Part shown: positions 9,437-17,426 of the stretch, piece by piece
How positions within the stretch are numbered: the first letter of the stretch is position 1
Layout: each line of letters begins with the position of its first letter
Assembly: GCA_002087915.1 (NCBI GenBank)
Contig: LWDP01000015.1
Location: 1 to 52,331, forward strand
Source: Enterospora canceri
Taxonomy: Eukaryota; Microsporidia; Enterocytozoonidae
Direction: 5' to 3'
DNA length: 52,331 nucleotides
Translations under genes and position numbers: made by a program
The notes under the pieces: generated by a model
Databases searched by the model: none
Told to the model about the DNA's origin: nothing
What the model saw: only the letters and a program-made list of their open reading frames with translations

Positions 9437-10645
9437 ATGAGAAACACGTCAAACCCACTCAATTCCAACTTGGCCAAATGCGATAGCACAGAAACCATTT
9501 CAACTCTTGAAGACTACGATGAGAAGAATAATGAGAAATACGATACCACAATCCACGAAACAACTGCAACTGCGTCATTCACTGACTTCGGCCTCAACAG
9601 CCGTCTCCTTCAGAACATCAAGGCCGCCCAATTTGAGCAGCCTTCTCCAGTTCAAGCCCTTGCAATTCCAAAAATGCTTCTTGGAAGGGACGTGCTCTGC
9701 CAGGCGAAGTCTGGGACTGGGAAGACGGCCGTTTTTGTGGTAGCAACGGTGGAACAGACACTGAGAGACCCAAAGACCAAAACAGTCGTCTGCTGCAACA
9801 CGCCTGAAATGGCCGAACAAGTCCACTCTGAGTACACGAGATTCACTCGTGGAATGAACATCAACACAATTAACCTTAATTCAAGTACTGATCAATATAT
9901 TGATCAGAATATTGATCAGAATATCAGTATTTTCATTGGTGAGATTGACGCCCTCCTGAGGCATAGGCGAATCAATTCAGTCAAAAATGCCCTTTTTGTC
10001 CTTGATGAATGCGACCAAATCATCAACCATCGTGGCCTAAGAACCCTTCTCTCTCGCATCCACCCGAAATCAGTGAACATGTTCACGGCCACCCTCACCC
10101 AGGCGGCCAAGAGGGCTGCTCTTGCTCTGCTTCGTGATCCGTACGAGCTGTACGTCCACGACGACACGCAGCTCACTCTCTACGGATTGAAGCAGTTCTA
10201 CAGGGAAGTGAAGGAGAGGGAGAAGCTGGAGACCACGCAACGAATCATCGATGGAAGCGAGGCAGCCAAAATCATCGTATTCTGCAACAGGCCTCAAAGT
10301 GTGGCGTACTTGGCCACGATGCTGAGGCACAGGAGGGTTCTGAGTGCAACTGACTGTGATGGAGACGGAGTCAGGGCGTGGCAGCTGCGACTGTTCAAGG
10401 AGAGCAGGACGCAGGCAGTGCTTGCTGCCACTGACGTCATGGCACGTGGAATTGACGTCAGAGGGGTGGAATTGGTGATCAACTACGATATGCCGCACGA
10501 TCCAGAAACGTATTTGCATAGGGTAGGAAGAGCAGGACGATTTGAGACTGAAGGAGTTGCAGTGAACTACATCAGTGGAATAAAAGACAGAATGAGAATG
10601 AAGGAGGTTATGAACAGGTACGAAGTGGATGTAAAGGTGATGTAG
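9437..10645 (+). CDS. SUB2: DECD-box RNA helicase of the Sub2/UAP56 family
   Basis: ATP-dependent RNA helicase acting in spliceosome assembly and mRNA export. Visible motifs are Q motif (F48 to Q73), Walker A AKSGTGKT (90-97), motif II DECD (190-193, the hallmark of Sub2/UAP56), motif III as TAT rather than SAT (217-219), and C-terminal ATDVMARGIDV and HRVGRAGRF. Length 402 is close to the family norm (~430). Motif Ia/Ib is divergent: no TPGR is present, and a Gln/Asp/Ile-rich insert (STDQYIDQNIDQNISIF, about 150-166) encoded by tandem attgatcagaat units sits there. Start at 9437 follows ctaccccaaatccgATG. Confidence 0.9.
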   Translation: MRNTSNPLNSNLAKCDSTETISTLEDYDEKNNEKYDTTIHETTATASFTDFGLNSRLLQNIKAAQFEQPSPVQALAIPKMLLGRDVLCQAKSGTGKTAVFVVATVEQTLRDPKTKTVVCCNTPEMAEQVHSEYTRFTRGMNINTINLNSSTDQYIDQNIDQNISIFIGEIDALLRHRRINSVKNALFVLDECDQIINHRGLRTLLSRIHPKSVNMFTATLTQAAKRAALALLRDPYELYVHDDTQLTLYGLKQFYREVKEREKLETTQRIIDGSEAAKIIVFCNRPQSVAYLATMLRHRRVLSATDCDGDGVRAWQLRLFKESRTQAVLAATDVMARGIDVRGVELVINYDMPHDPETYLHRVGRAGRFETEGVAVNYISGIKDRMRMKEVMNRYEVDVKVM

Positions 10646-10694
10646 AAGAAGAATGGTTGTATTGACTCTATTACTTTTCTGATATTCACCCCTT

Positions 10695-11025
10695 ATGAAC
10701 ATTGCTACTACAATTATTTCACTATCAGAGTCTCTGTGATAAAGTGTGGTGTGAATTGGAGAATCTCCAAATTGGTATCAATGATACGATGAAACAACAT
10801 GGATTTACACCCGTGGATAGTGATGAGTGTTTTGAGTTCATTAGAGGTGATCGATCAATGGTGGTTGTGAGAATAGGAGACAGGAACAACAGTACAGCAG
10901 TGGATGAGAGTCATTTTAGTGATCGTGGAATGAGATTGTACAGTGAAACAAGAAGTATTAGTAGACCAAATCATGAAGTAGAAGACTACAGAATAACATT
11001 CTATAGGAAACTAACTCACCAATAA
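10695..11025 (+). CDS. Small unrecognised protein; reading frame broken near its start
   Basis: The C-run and ATG (ttcaccccttATG at 10695) open a frame that stops after 14 residues (MNIATTIISLSESL). The main frame, one base off, is open from 10702 to 11025 but has no ATG until 10789 (MKQHGF...). The two frames join naturally around 10733, so a one-base indel (sequencing error or real lesion) is the simplest reading; alternatives are translation from 10789 (78 residues) or a short intron. The protein is hydrophilic with no recognisable domain. Confidence 0.5.
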
Positions 11026-11044
11026 TAATAACATATTCATTGAT

Positions 11045-12922
11045 CTACCACTCATTGGGGTCTATCTTCTTTTTGACTACCTTATTCTCATTGTTCTCAA
11101 CTGTCTTATTCTCCATGCTGTATTTCTCACACAAACTAATTACGTCTTCCACGTCTTCCATGTTTCTTCCTTTTTTGGTATTCTCCCCCAGTTCAATGTA
11201 TTCTACACTGTTTATATCATCACTGTTACTCTTCCTTACCACTGCATATCCATCAATTACTCCTAGCACCGTCTCACTTATTGATTTGATTAAGTACAAT
11301 ACTCCACCATTTCCAACAAATAGGTTGTTACCACTCTTCACGTAGAGTTTATCATCAGTTATTCCAACATAACTGATTCCACTGATCTGATATTGATGAA
11401 TTAGGTGTAGATCAGTTGTCATTAATTGGAGTTGATTGCTATTCCACATCAAAATGTGGTGATCATAGACCAGGATGTTATCATAGGTGCAATATATCTC
11501 ATGGATGGTATCCATATCACTGTTAATCACACTCAGAAGATTGTTGTTGATGATATAGATCAGTTTGCTGTTGATTCCAACTGATTTGATTCCACTGAAC
11601 TGTTTAACACTGTTGTTGTGGAATATTCTGGTTGAATCAGCCAAAATGCACCTTGATCCACAGAATGCCCCCAGTGTGATTGACTCATCCATCTTCATTT
11701 CCACTGGTATCATATCACTATCATGATACTTGATATGGATCACATTACTGATATCATTCTTAATTAGGTACATGTAGCCAGTATTATTGTATTGGAGTAG
11801 TAGTGTAGTTGGATTGAGTTTGATTGTATTACTTTGAATACTAATTATATCGGTGTTGATATTGGTAGTAATATTACTAGTATTAACATTATTAGTCACA
11901 TTCTCTGATACCTTATTGGTGAATTGTTTTCCTTTTTTAGTAACATCAAAATGATCCTTGTTTCTCTTTCTGATTCCTAAACCACTTCCTCCTACTACAA
12001 ATGGCTCTTCTTCCCTAGTCTTCCTTCCTCTGATTATTTCATCACTTTCTGAATTCATCAAATCAACCTTCACCTCTTCAACCTGTTTGTTCCTGAATTC
12101 CCTATCAAGTGATCTGTCCATCATAGGGAGCATTGTGTTACCAAGAACACCATTTGAATCAACGTAGAACAAATTGTCACCAACAAATGCAACTGGGGCA
12201 GAAATGGCAATGCTGTACTTCTTGGTGTTAGAGAAGCCAGTGAGAAACTTCGCATTTCCCTCGATGATCAGGAGACCGCCCTGATTTGAGACTACGACAT
12301 CATTGATGTATTCAGTGCTGGTGTAAACAGAATGCATGTCACGGTTTCGGTAGAGAAAGAGGGTTGATCCCTCTGAAATGTAGACGGTGTTGTTAAACTG
12401 AAAGAGTCTGGGACGACGGAAGTCGAAAGAGTGGCTGTTGCAATGGGACATGACGTACTTGTCAGAGTCAGTGAAAATCAGGTCATCATCGTAGGCAGCA
12501 ATTTGGGAGACTGGTCTTGAAAATGTGACCGTATTGGCACGTCTGAATAATTCACCACTGAAACTGTAGCATGGAATGGCATCTTCCAACAGAATGTAGA
12601 GCCTATTTGTTCCAGTAGCAATTTGCCTGATTTCTGATCCAAATTCTGCGGCATATTCTGCGTAGTCAGAAAGACGAATCGTCTTATTCTCCAGCAATTT
12701 GTTTGTATTCTCTTTTATGCTTATTATTTTGTTCGTTTCTGTATTTATGCAAAATAGTAATTTGCCTTCATAAATAAATAAATGCGTTGGATAGAGAAGG
12801 AAGCATCCTGTACACTCCACCCTGAGTATCATACTGTTGTATACGACATTCTGCAGCACAACCTGTCCAGGAGTCTCTCTGAATGCAACAACCTCTCCCT
12901 CAGCCTGAATGCTGCCTTTCAT
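11045..12922 (-). CDS. CTF4: Two-propeller protein, probable Ctf4/AND-1 replisome adaptor
   Basis: A 625-residue protein made of two regions of short beta-rich repeats separated by a charged, low-complexity linker (about 285-345). That is the architecture of Ctf4/AND-1 (WD40 propeller, linker, SepB propeller), the trimeric hub linking the CMG helicase to DNA polymerase alpha. Supporting detail: FYVDSNGVLGN just before the linker, and VIHIKYHDSDMIPV in the second propeller, which resembles the AND-1 segment 'AIDVEFHDTSI' from memory. The C-terminal helical bundle seems reduced. Start at 12922 follows tagcccctATG. It is divergent from eS8 with a 62-nt shared promoter. Another beta-propeller protein is possible; the assignment is moderate. 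Confidence 0.5.
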   Translation of the reverse strand: MKGSIQAEGEVVAFRETPGQVVLQNVVYNSMILRVECTGCFLLYPTHLFIYEGKLLFCINTETNKIISIKENTNKLLENKTIRLSDYAEYAAEFGSEIRQIATGTNRLYILLEDAIPCYSFSGELFRRANTVTFSRPVSQIAAYDDDLIFTDSDKYVMSHCNSHSFDFRRPRLFQFNNTVYISEGSTLFLYRNRDMHSVYTSTEYINDVVVSNQGGLLIIEGNAKFLTGFSNTKKYSIAISAPVAFVGDNLFYVDSNGVLGNTMLPMMDRSLDREFRNKQVEEVKVDLMNSESDEIIRGRKTREEEPFVVGGSGLGIRKRNKDHFDVTKKGKQFTNKVSENVTNNVNTSNITTNINTDIISIQSNTIKLNPTTLLLQYNNTGYMYLIKNDISNVIHIKYHDSDMIPVEMKMDESITLGAFCGSRCILADSTRIFHNNSVKQFSGIKSVGINSKLIYIINNNLLSVINSDMDTIHEIYCTYDNILVYDHHILMWNSNQLQLMTTDLHLIHQYQISGISYVGITDDKLYVKSGNNLFVGNGGVLYLIKSISETVLGVIDGYAVVRKSNSDDINSVEYIELGENTKKGRNMEDVEDVISLCEKYSMENKTVENNENKVVKKKIDPNEW

Positions 12923-12984
12923 AGGGGCTAAATTTGCCTATTTTTTGCCTCTGCCTTTTTCTCAAAATTTCCACCCCAGAATCA
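12923..12984. promoter_or_regulatory. Compact divergent promoter between CTF4-like and eS8
   Basis: Only 62 nt separate two divergent start codons. On the minus side the start is preceded by CCCCT; on the plus side by ccaccccagaatcaATG. The centre is T/C-rich. Both transcripts must initiate within this spacer or inside the opposing gene. Confidence 0.6.
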
Positions 12985-13500
12985 ATGGGAATCACTCGCT
13001 GCGGAAGACACAAACGTAAGAAATCTGGTGGAACCAGAAATCAGATGCAGAAGAAGAGGAAGAACATGATGGGCCGACAGCCATCGAATACGAAGATTGG
13101 CGCAGAGCGAATCAAGGCATTGCGATGCAGGGGCAGCAACATCAAGCAGAGGGCATTGCGCCTGAATGAGGGCCTATTCGCGTTTTACGATGGGAGCGAA
13201 TACGTCTCAAACACCTGCAAAATTGAGCAGGTGATTTATCACCCAAGCAGCAACGAGCTGATGAGGACGAATACGCTCACTAAATCAGCTGTGGTGAAAA
13301 TATCAGCAGAGAACTTCAGCGTGGAGAAACTGGGAGACATTGACCGTGTTCTGAATGTGATGAAGAGCAGGGGCTTCTTCTACGGAATTGTCACAAGCAG
13401 GCCAGGCCAGGAGGGAAAAGTGGTTGGCCACGTTCTCCAGGGGGAAGAACTGGAATTCTACCAGAACAAGCTGAAAAAGGGCAGAATTGAGGCAGCCTGA
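12985..13500 (+). CDS. RPS8: 40S ribosomal protein eS8
   Basis: Structural component of the small ribosomal subunit. The N-terminus MGITRCGRHKRKKSGG is followed by MQKKRKNMMGRQPSNTKIG and VRTRGGN-like RCRGSNIKQRALRL, all typical of eS8. The true start is the internal Met at 12985, after ccaccccagaatca; the longer frame from 12934 adds an unrelated hydrophobic leader. At 171 residues it is shorter than most eukaryotic eS8 proteins (~200), as often seen in microsporidia. Confidence 0.95.
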   Translation: MGITRCGRHKRKKSGGTRNQMQKKRKNMMGRQPSNTKIGAERIKALRCRGSNIKQRALRLNEGLFAFYDGSEYVSNTCKIEQVIYHPSSNELMRTNTLTKSAVVKISAENFSVEKLGDIDRVLNVMKSRGFFYGIVTSRPGQEGKVVGHVLQGEELEFYQNKLKKGRIEAA

Positions 13501-13525
13501 AAATGACTGAATAAAGTTGGATTTT

Positions 13526-13828
13526 TCACATGTTGAACTGCCTTCTTACGGCCTCCTTGACCAACTTGTTGGTCTCAGGGTCGCCACTGTCGACTTCAAA
13601 GTCACCGTCGAATTCCTTCTCCAATTCGAATTCAACGTTGTTCACCTTTCCGCTTCCACCAGTCTTTCTGATGTAATCGATTTGAATAGCAATTTTCTGG
13701 TTATCAAAGGTGTACAGGTTGTCCAGATCCAGCTTCTCAATGGTTACTTTGCCCTGCTTCTCTGGAACAGGTGGACTCTCTGGCAGTGAGGTGGCTGCTG
13801 CAATTAGTTCAAGTGCATAAAGTATCAT
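13526..13828 (-). CDS. Small secreted protein candidate
   Basis: A 100-residue protein with a likely signal peptide (MILYALELIAAATS) and a mature part of about 85 residues rich in Asp, Glu and Lys. Start at 13828 is preceded directly by cataacccATG. No cysteine pattern and no transmembrane segment after the leader, so it could be exported or ER-resident. Function unknown. Confidence 0.65.
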   Translation of the reverse strand: MILYALELIAAATSLPESPPVPEKQGKVTIEKLDLDNLYTFDNQKIAIQIDYIRKTGGSGKVNNVEFELEKEFDGDFEVDSGDPETNKLVKEAVRRQFNM

Positions 13829-13892
13829 GGGTTATGAATTAGAGCAGTTTATAAGCGAAATAAGCTTAAATTATAAGCGTATTTGTTTGCCC

Positions 13893-14243
13893 ATGTCTGA
13901 TAAGTGGGAGGAAAACAGGAGCAACATTCCTGAATTCGACTACAAGGGTCTCTGGAGGGAGATAGAGGGAAGCAGGGAGATGACTGAGATGGCTGATGAC
14001 AATTCCATGCTTCAGAGGAAGCCAGCTGATGAGACATTTGACCCAACTGAATTCATAAAGATAACTGAGGATGAGATGAAGCAGGCCAAAATACTCTCGA
14101 AACAGAGCCAGAAGGAGCACTTCGTAGACAAAGAAGGCGTCAGGGAGTACTTCAGGAAGATCAACGAGTATCTGGACCAGGATAACCAGGAATTGGACCT
14201 GATTCTGGTCAAATTGGATGAAATAGTAAATATCACCAAATAG
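13893..14243 (+). CDS. Small acidic helical protein, unrecognised
   Basis: A 116-residue acidic protein (MSDKWEENRSNIPEFDYKG...) with a helical C-terminal half ending in EYLDQDNQELDLILVKLDEI. The start at 13893 is favoured because it follows tttgcccATG; the frame is open 22 codons further upstream. It is divergent from the small secreted protein and ends 2 nt before the convergent HRD1-like gene. No family recognised. Confidence 0.65.
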   Translation: MSDKWEENRSNIPEFDYKGLWREIEGSREMTEMADDNSMLQRKPADETFDPTEFIKITEDEMKQAKILSKQSQKEHFVDKEGVREYFRKINEYLDQDNQELDLILVKLDEIVNITK

Positions 14244-14245
14244 TG

Positions 14246-15247
14246 CTAGAGTGGTACAGCCCTGATGATCGTGTTTCCCTGTTCTATTTCAACAGTCTTT
14301 TCGGTGCTAAGGGGCTTCCTGCAAATTGGACACGTGGACTCTCGTTCACACCACATTTTGAGACAATCAGTGTGGAAGACGTGATCACAGCCAAGCATCT
14401 TCCCACGTTCCATGTCATCAGTGCAAATCACACACGTTGTGTTCACAACCGTATCAGGAATGCTCTCAAGGCGGCTACAGAGTGCCACGTACCTGTAGAA
14501 TATCACGCATCTTCTCCTCAATTCCTGTAAATCAATCACAATAAGTTTGATGTAGCTGATTGGCATCCTGAATCTGATCAGGTTGTTGGCGTAGTAGGCA
14601 GTGAGGATGATCTTGGCACTGAGATGGAGGAAATGGATTCCAAATATCGTATATGGATTCATCTCACTGAAAATGAATAGAGCCATGTGTTTGAAGAGGT
14701 AGAAGAGGCTGATGAAGTATTCGAAGGCAAGCAGGCCGTTGAATGACATGAAGGCCATTGCGAACTTGTTGACGTACTGTTGCAACTTGTAGAGAATCAG
14801 AGAGCCAATCACCACAAAGCAGACCAAATTCCGTGAGAAGCTTCTGTTATGCAAATTAAGCTTAAACACCCATGTTAGACCAGTCACATTGTACATGAAT
14901 ACAAATGGAAGCAAAGAGCTAATATGGAGGACATAGGGGAATGAGACAGCAGTCATGAAGCAGTTGCTGAGGTATTCAAGGGCCATGTCGTTGAAGGTGC
15001 CTTGCTCTGACTCAGCAAGAGGCAGGAAGAGCGTGTGGCTCAGAATGGCGGAACAAGTTGTCAGAAGCAGCGTCAGAAGGACGTTGTAGAGCAGGAAGAC
15101 GTCTGTGTTGGAGTAGATGGTCTGGATGCAGTCAAAGAGGTTGAGTTGAGCGACGTGGAGCCTCAGAAGGAGGCCAATGGCGCAAGAGACGGCCAGGATG
15201 AGTGTGGCGTAGAATGTGGCCTCGTTCTTCATGAATGATTTAAGCAT
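14246..15247 (-). CDS. HRD1: Multi-pass RING-H2 E3 ubiquitin ligase, HRD1-like
   Basis: Probably the ER-associated degradation ligase that ubiquitinates misfolded proteins exported from the ER. The protein has about six hydrophobic segments (residues ~10-240) followed by a cytosolic RING-H2 finger near the C-terminus: CVICTDDM..GKMLGCDHVFHTDCLKMWC..ESTCPICRKPL. The stretch after the last membrane segment (RRRCVIFYRYVALCSRLESIPD) matches the position of the Hrd1 linker. Start at 15247 is preceded by ccacccctctttATG. The Pro-rich C-terminal tail of larger Hrd1 proteins is missing. Other membrane RING ligases (e.g. gp78-type) are possible. Confidence 0.75.
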   Translation of the reverse strand: MLKSFMKNEATFYATLILAVSCAIGLLLRLHVAQLNLFDCIQTIYSNTDVFLLYNVLLTLLLTTCSAILSHTLFLPLAESEQGTFNDMALEYLSNCFMTAVSFPYVLHISSLLPFVFMYNVTGLTWVFKLNLHNRSFSRNLVCFVVIGSLILYKLQQYVNKFAMAFMSFNGLLAFEYFISLFYLFKHMALFIFSEMNPYTIFGIHFLHLSAKIILTAYYANNLIRFRMPISYIKLIVIDLQELRRRCVIFYRYVALCSRLESIPDTVVNTTCVICTDDMERGKMLGCDHVFHTDCLKMWCERESTCPICRKPLSTEKTVEIEQGNTIIRAVPL

Positions 15248-15279
15248 AAAGAGGGGTGGAAACAAACAAAATGTGCAGT

Positions 15280-16197
15280 TTATTTGTTCATGCATTCTTG
15301 AACGTGTTTGATGAGTTCAAGGCGCGATTTGAACGATTTCTTGCATTTTGAACACGTTAGAAAGAGTGAATGCTCGGTTTGGTACGTTTGGAGACTGCTA
15401 TGAGATTCTGTCTTTTTTGATTCTGATTTCTGCAAATTGGCTCTTTTTGATGTGACTGAAAGCTGTTTCTTAACTGGTTTAGCCTCTTCTGTTTTGATTC
15501 CAATGGCTTCTTTTATTCCACTTTTTTCTAAATGCTTCTTACTGTTCAGGTGCATCTCAAATGTCCTACTTGTCATATAATTCTTGTTGCATTCTGTACA
15601 GCTGTATTTGTACACCTTTTCCTTTGGAACTTCCTTAACAACAACTTTATCTTTTTTGCCTGATTCACTTCTTTCTTCTGGCTTCTTGTCCTCTTTCATC
15701 CTGTAACTCAGCACACTTGTCAGGTATCTAACTCTTTTTTCTACATATTTGTCACTGATTGATACACTCTTGTAATACTTGATTAGATCTCTACTACTAT
15801 CAAAGCTGTTAACTCCTCTACATTTGTTCAGGTATATTCTGCTTATTCTGTCATAGAAATCATCCTTATACACCTCAATATTACTCTTATCGTATAAATC
15901 AATCTCAATATTATTCATCAGATACTCATAGGCCCAGTTGATTTCCACCATGCTAAACCTCTTTGGTTTTCTTCTGTTTTTGTAGTAAATTTGTTTAGTG
16001 TCTTCTATGCTTATGAATTCGTTATCTATTCCCAACGTGTATCTTGCCTTATCGAAATCATCTTTGAATTCTGTCCTCTTTTTACCAAACACCTTGCCAA
16101 TTAATCTACTAATCACACCCACAATCATCCTAAATAGATGAACCATCATCTCCAAACACCCCTGTGCTGTATTCCTCACCCATCCACTTTTCACCAT
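15280..16197 (-). CDS. Protein with two C2H2 zinc fingers and a J-like region, Jjj1/DNAJC21-like
   Basis: A 305-residue protein. Residues ~16-37 are hydrophobic with scattered basic residues. Residues ~50-95 (TLGIDNEFISIEDTKQIYY ... FSMVEINWAYEYL) follow the spacing of a J-domain but have no HPD tripeptide. Two C2H2 fingers follow: YSCTECNKNYMTSRTFEMHLNSKKH and, at the extreme C-terminus, LTCSKCKKSFKSRLELIKHV. The J-plus-two-fingers order matches Jjj1/DNAJC21, a 60S biogenesis factor, but without HPD it could not stimulate Hsp70 in the usual way. Start 16197 (ATG after gtagcccagaaa); the frame continues upstream only from a TTG. Confidence 0.5.
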   Translation of the reverse strand: MVKSGWVRNTAQGCLEMMVHLFRMIVGVISRLIGKVFGKKRTEFKDDFDKARYTLGIDNEFISIEDTKQIYYKNRRKPKRFSMVEINWAYEYLMNNIEIDLYDKSNIEVYKDDFYDRISRIYLNKCRGVNSFDSSRDLIKYYKSVSISDKYVEKRVRYLTSVLSYRMKEDKKPEERSESGKKDKVVVKEVPKEKVYKYSCTECNKNYMTSRTFEMHLNSKKHLEKSGIKEAIGIKTEEAKPVKKQLSVTSKRANLQKSESKKTESHSSLQTYQTEHSLFLTCSKCKKSFKSRLELIKHVQECMNK

Positions 16198-16222
16198 TTT
16201 CTGGGCTACAAAAATTGCCAAA

Positions 16223-16822
16223 TCAGACTCCTTTTATCACCCTGTAGTATTTGCTCTCTCCTGCTGTCTTGCTCCTTCTGTTTATTTCAACAATGTCTTC
16301 TACTTCTCCACCAAGATACCTTGCAATTATGTCACTCTTCAACATCACTGGTAGGTCCTCTTTGTTGCATTTGAGTCTCTTCAACAGCTGCTGTGACTCA
16401 TCTTCAGCCATAATCCTCTGCTTTGGAACCAAATAGTGTAGAGTTGGATTGAATAGCAGTTCCTTGTACAAGAATATTTCAACCTGTATGCTTAACTTGG
16501 TCAAGTATGCAAGGGTTGCATGATTCAGCTTATTCACCACAACCAGAACCAGCCTAGACACGTTCTGACTGCTGTAGTCTGTGATAATCTGCTCAATCAT
16601 CTTCTTCTGCATCTTTTCTGGTAGTGTAAAGTGTACAGCAATGGACTTGTTCTCTTTGGAACAGATGAGGTTGCATGCAGATGGATTCTCAGTGGTGAAT
16701 GTGCTTAGAAAGGCATCGTACGTCTCGAATGTCTCCTGATTCAAGTCACATCCTCTGTCTCTTAGCATTTGGATCACTGTGTTTCGTGCCAGAAACAGCT
16801 CGCGCATATTCAAATCAGCCAT
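16223..16822 (-). CDS. RPB5: RNA polymerase I/II/III shared subunit RPB5 (RPABC1)
   Basis: Shared subunit of all three nuclear RNA polymerases. The C-terminal assembly domain is clear: EIFLYKELLFNPTLHYLVP, then MLKSDIIARYLGGEVEDIVEINRRS and YYRVIKGV, characteristic of Rpb5/archaeal RpoH. The N-terminal jaw domain is present (199 residues in total, family norm ~210). Start at 16822 follows ttgtgcccATG; the frame upstream runs through tRNA-Ala and is not coding. The start codon lies only 27 nt from the tRNA 3' end. Confidence 0.93.
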   Translation of the reverse strand: MADLNMRELFLARNTVIQMLRDRGCDLNQETFETYDAFLSTFTTENPSACNLICSKENKSIAVHFTLPEKMQKKMIEQIITDYSSQNVSRLVLVVVNKLNHATLAYLTKLSIQVEIFLYKELLFNPTLHYLVPKQRIMAEDESQQLLKRLKCNKEDLPVMLKSDIIARYLGGEVEDIVEINRRSKTAGESKYYRVIKGV

Positions 16823-16848
16823 GGGCACAAAATAGAACAAAATAAAAG

Positions 16849-16920
16849 TGGAACCAGCAGGGATTGAACCCGCGACCCTTTGCTTGCAAAGCAAACGCTC
16901 TACCACTGAGCTATGACCCC
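16849..16920 (-). tRNA. trnA(UGC): tRNA-Ala (anticodon UGC)
   Basis: On the minus strand a 72-nt cloverleaf folds cleanly: acceptor GGGGTCA/TGGTTCC with G-U pairs, D arm GCTCAGTGGTAGAGC, anticodon stem TTTGC/GCAAA around loop TTTGCAA (anticodon TGC), and T arm GCGGG TTCAATC CCTGC. The discriminator is A and a TTTT run follows directly (16845-16848), fitting Pol III termination. CCA is not encoded. No intron. Confidence 0.95.
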
Positions 16921-16957
16921 AATATTAAAACACGTTCCCCTATATAACGACTTATGT

Positions 16958-17383
16958 TCATCGAGACATGCTCATGAATCCCAGTATCATCAATGAGCCC
17001 ATGGCAATAATCAAACCAACTGCCATCCACATTCTCCTATTGAACGTATTTCTGTTCCCATATTCCAATTCATCCTGCATATTCCACTCATCCAATATTT
17101 TCTGATTGTAATCCCTGATTCTCTTCTTTAGCCTCCTTCGCTCCTTGCTCCTCTTCTCTTTTCTCTTATCGTTTACGACAACGCTTATTGTGATCTCTTT
17201 GTTTCTCCTAAATCCAACACCATTCTGTTTATTCTGGATATCCCGAATTATCCCATTCAGTTCATCGACCAATTCGTTTGGAATCAGACTAGGCCTGACA
17301 CAATCCACCTCTACTACGTCATCAATTGCATTCAACTCCATGGATGACTCCGTTTCACTCTTCTTCTTGTATATTTTATGCAT
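16958..17383 (-). CDS. Tail-anchored membrane protein, unrecognised
   Basis: A 141-residue protein with a very basic central helix (KRKEKRSKERRRLKKRIRDY) and a single C-terminal transmembrane segment (WMAVGLIIAMGSLMILGFM) ending five or fewer residues from the stop, the topology of tail-anchored proteins. Start at 17383 follows caactaccccATG; the longer frame from 17422 is not preceded by the motif. A SNARE-like role is conceivable from topology, but no SNARE heptad with a central Q/R was identified. Confidence 0.65.
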   Translation of the reverse strand: MHKIYKKKSETESSMELNAIDDVVEVDCVRPSLIPNELVDELNGIIRDIQNKQNGVGFRRNKEITISVVVNDKRKEKRSKERRRLKKRIRDYNQKILDEWNMQDELEYGNRNTFNRRMWMAVGLIIAMGSLMILGFMSMSR

Positions 17384-17426
17384 GGGGTAGTTGACAAACA
17401 AAGAGTAACCTGACACGAACAAATTC

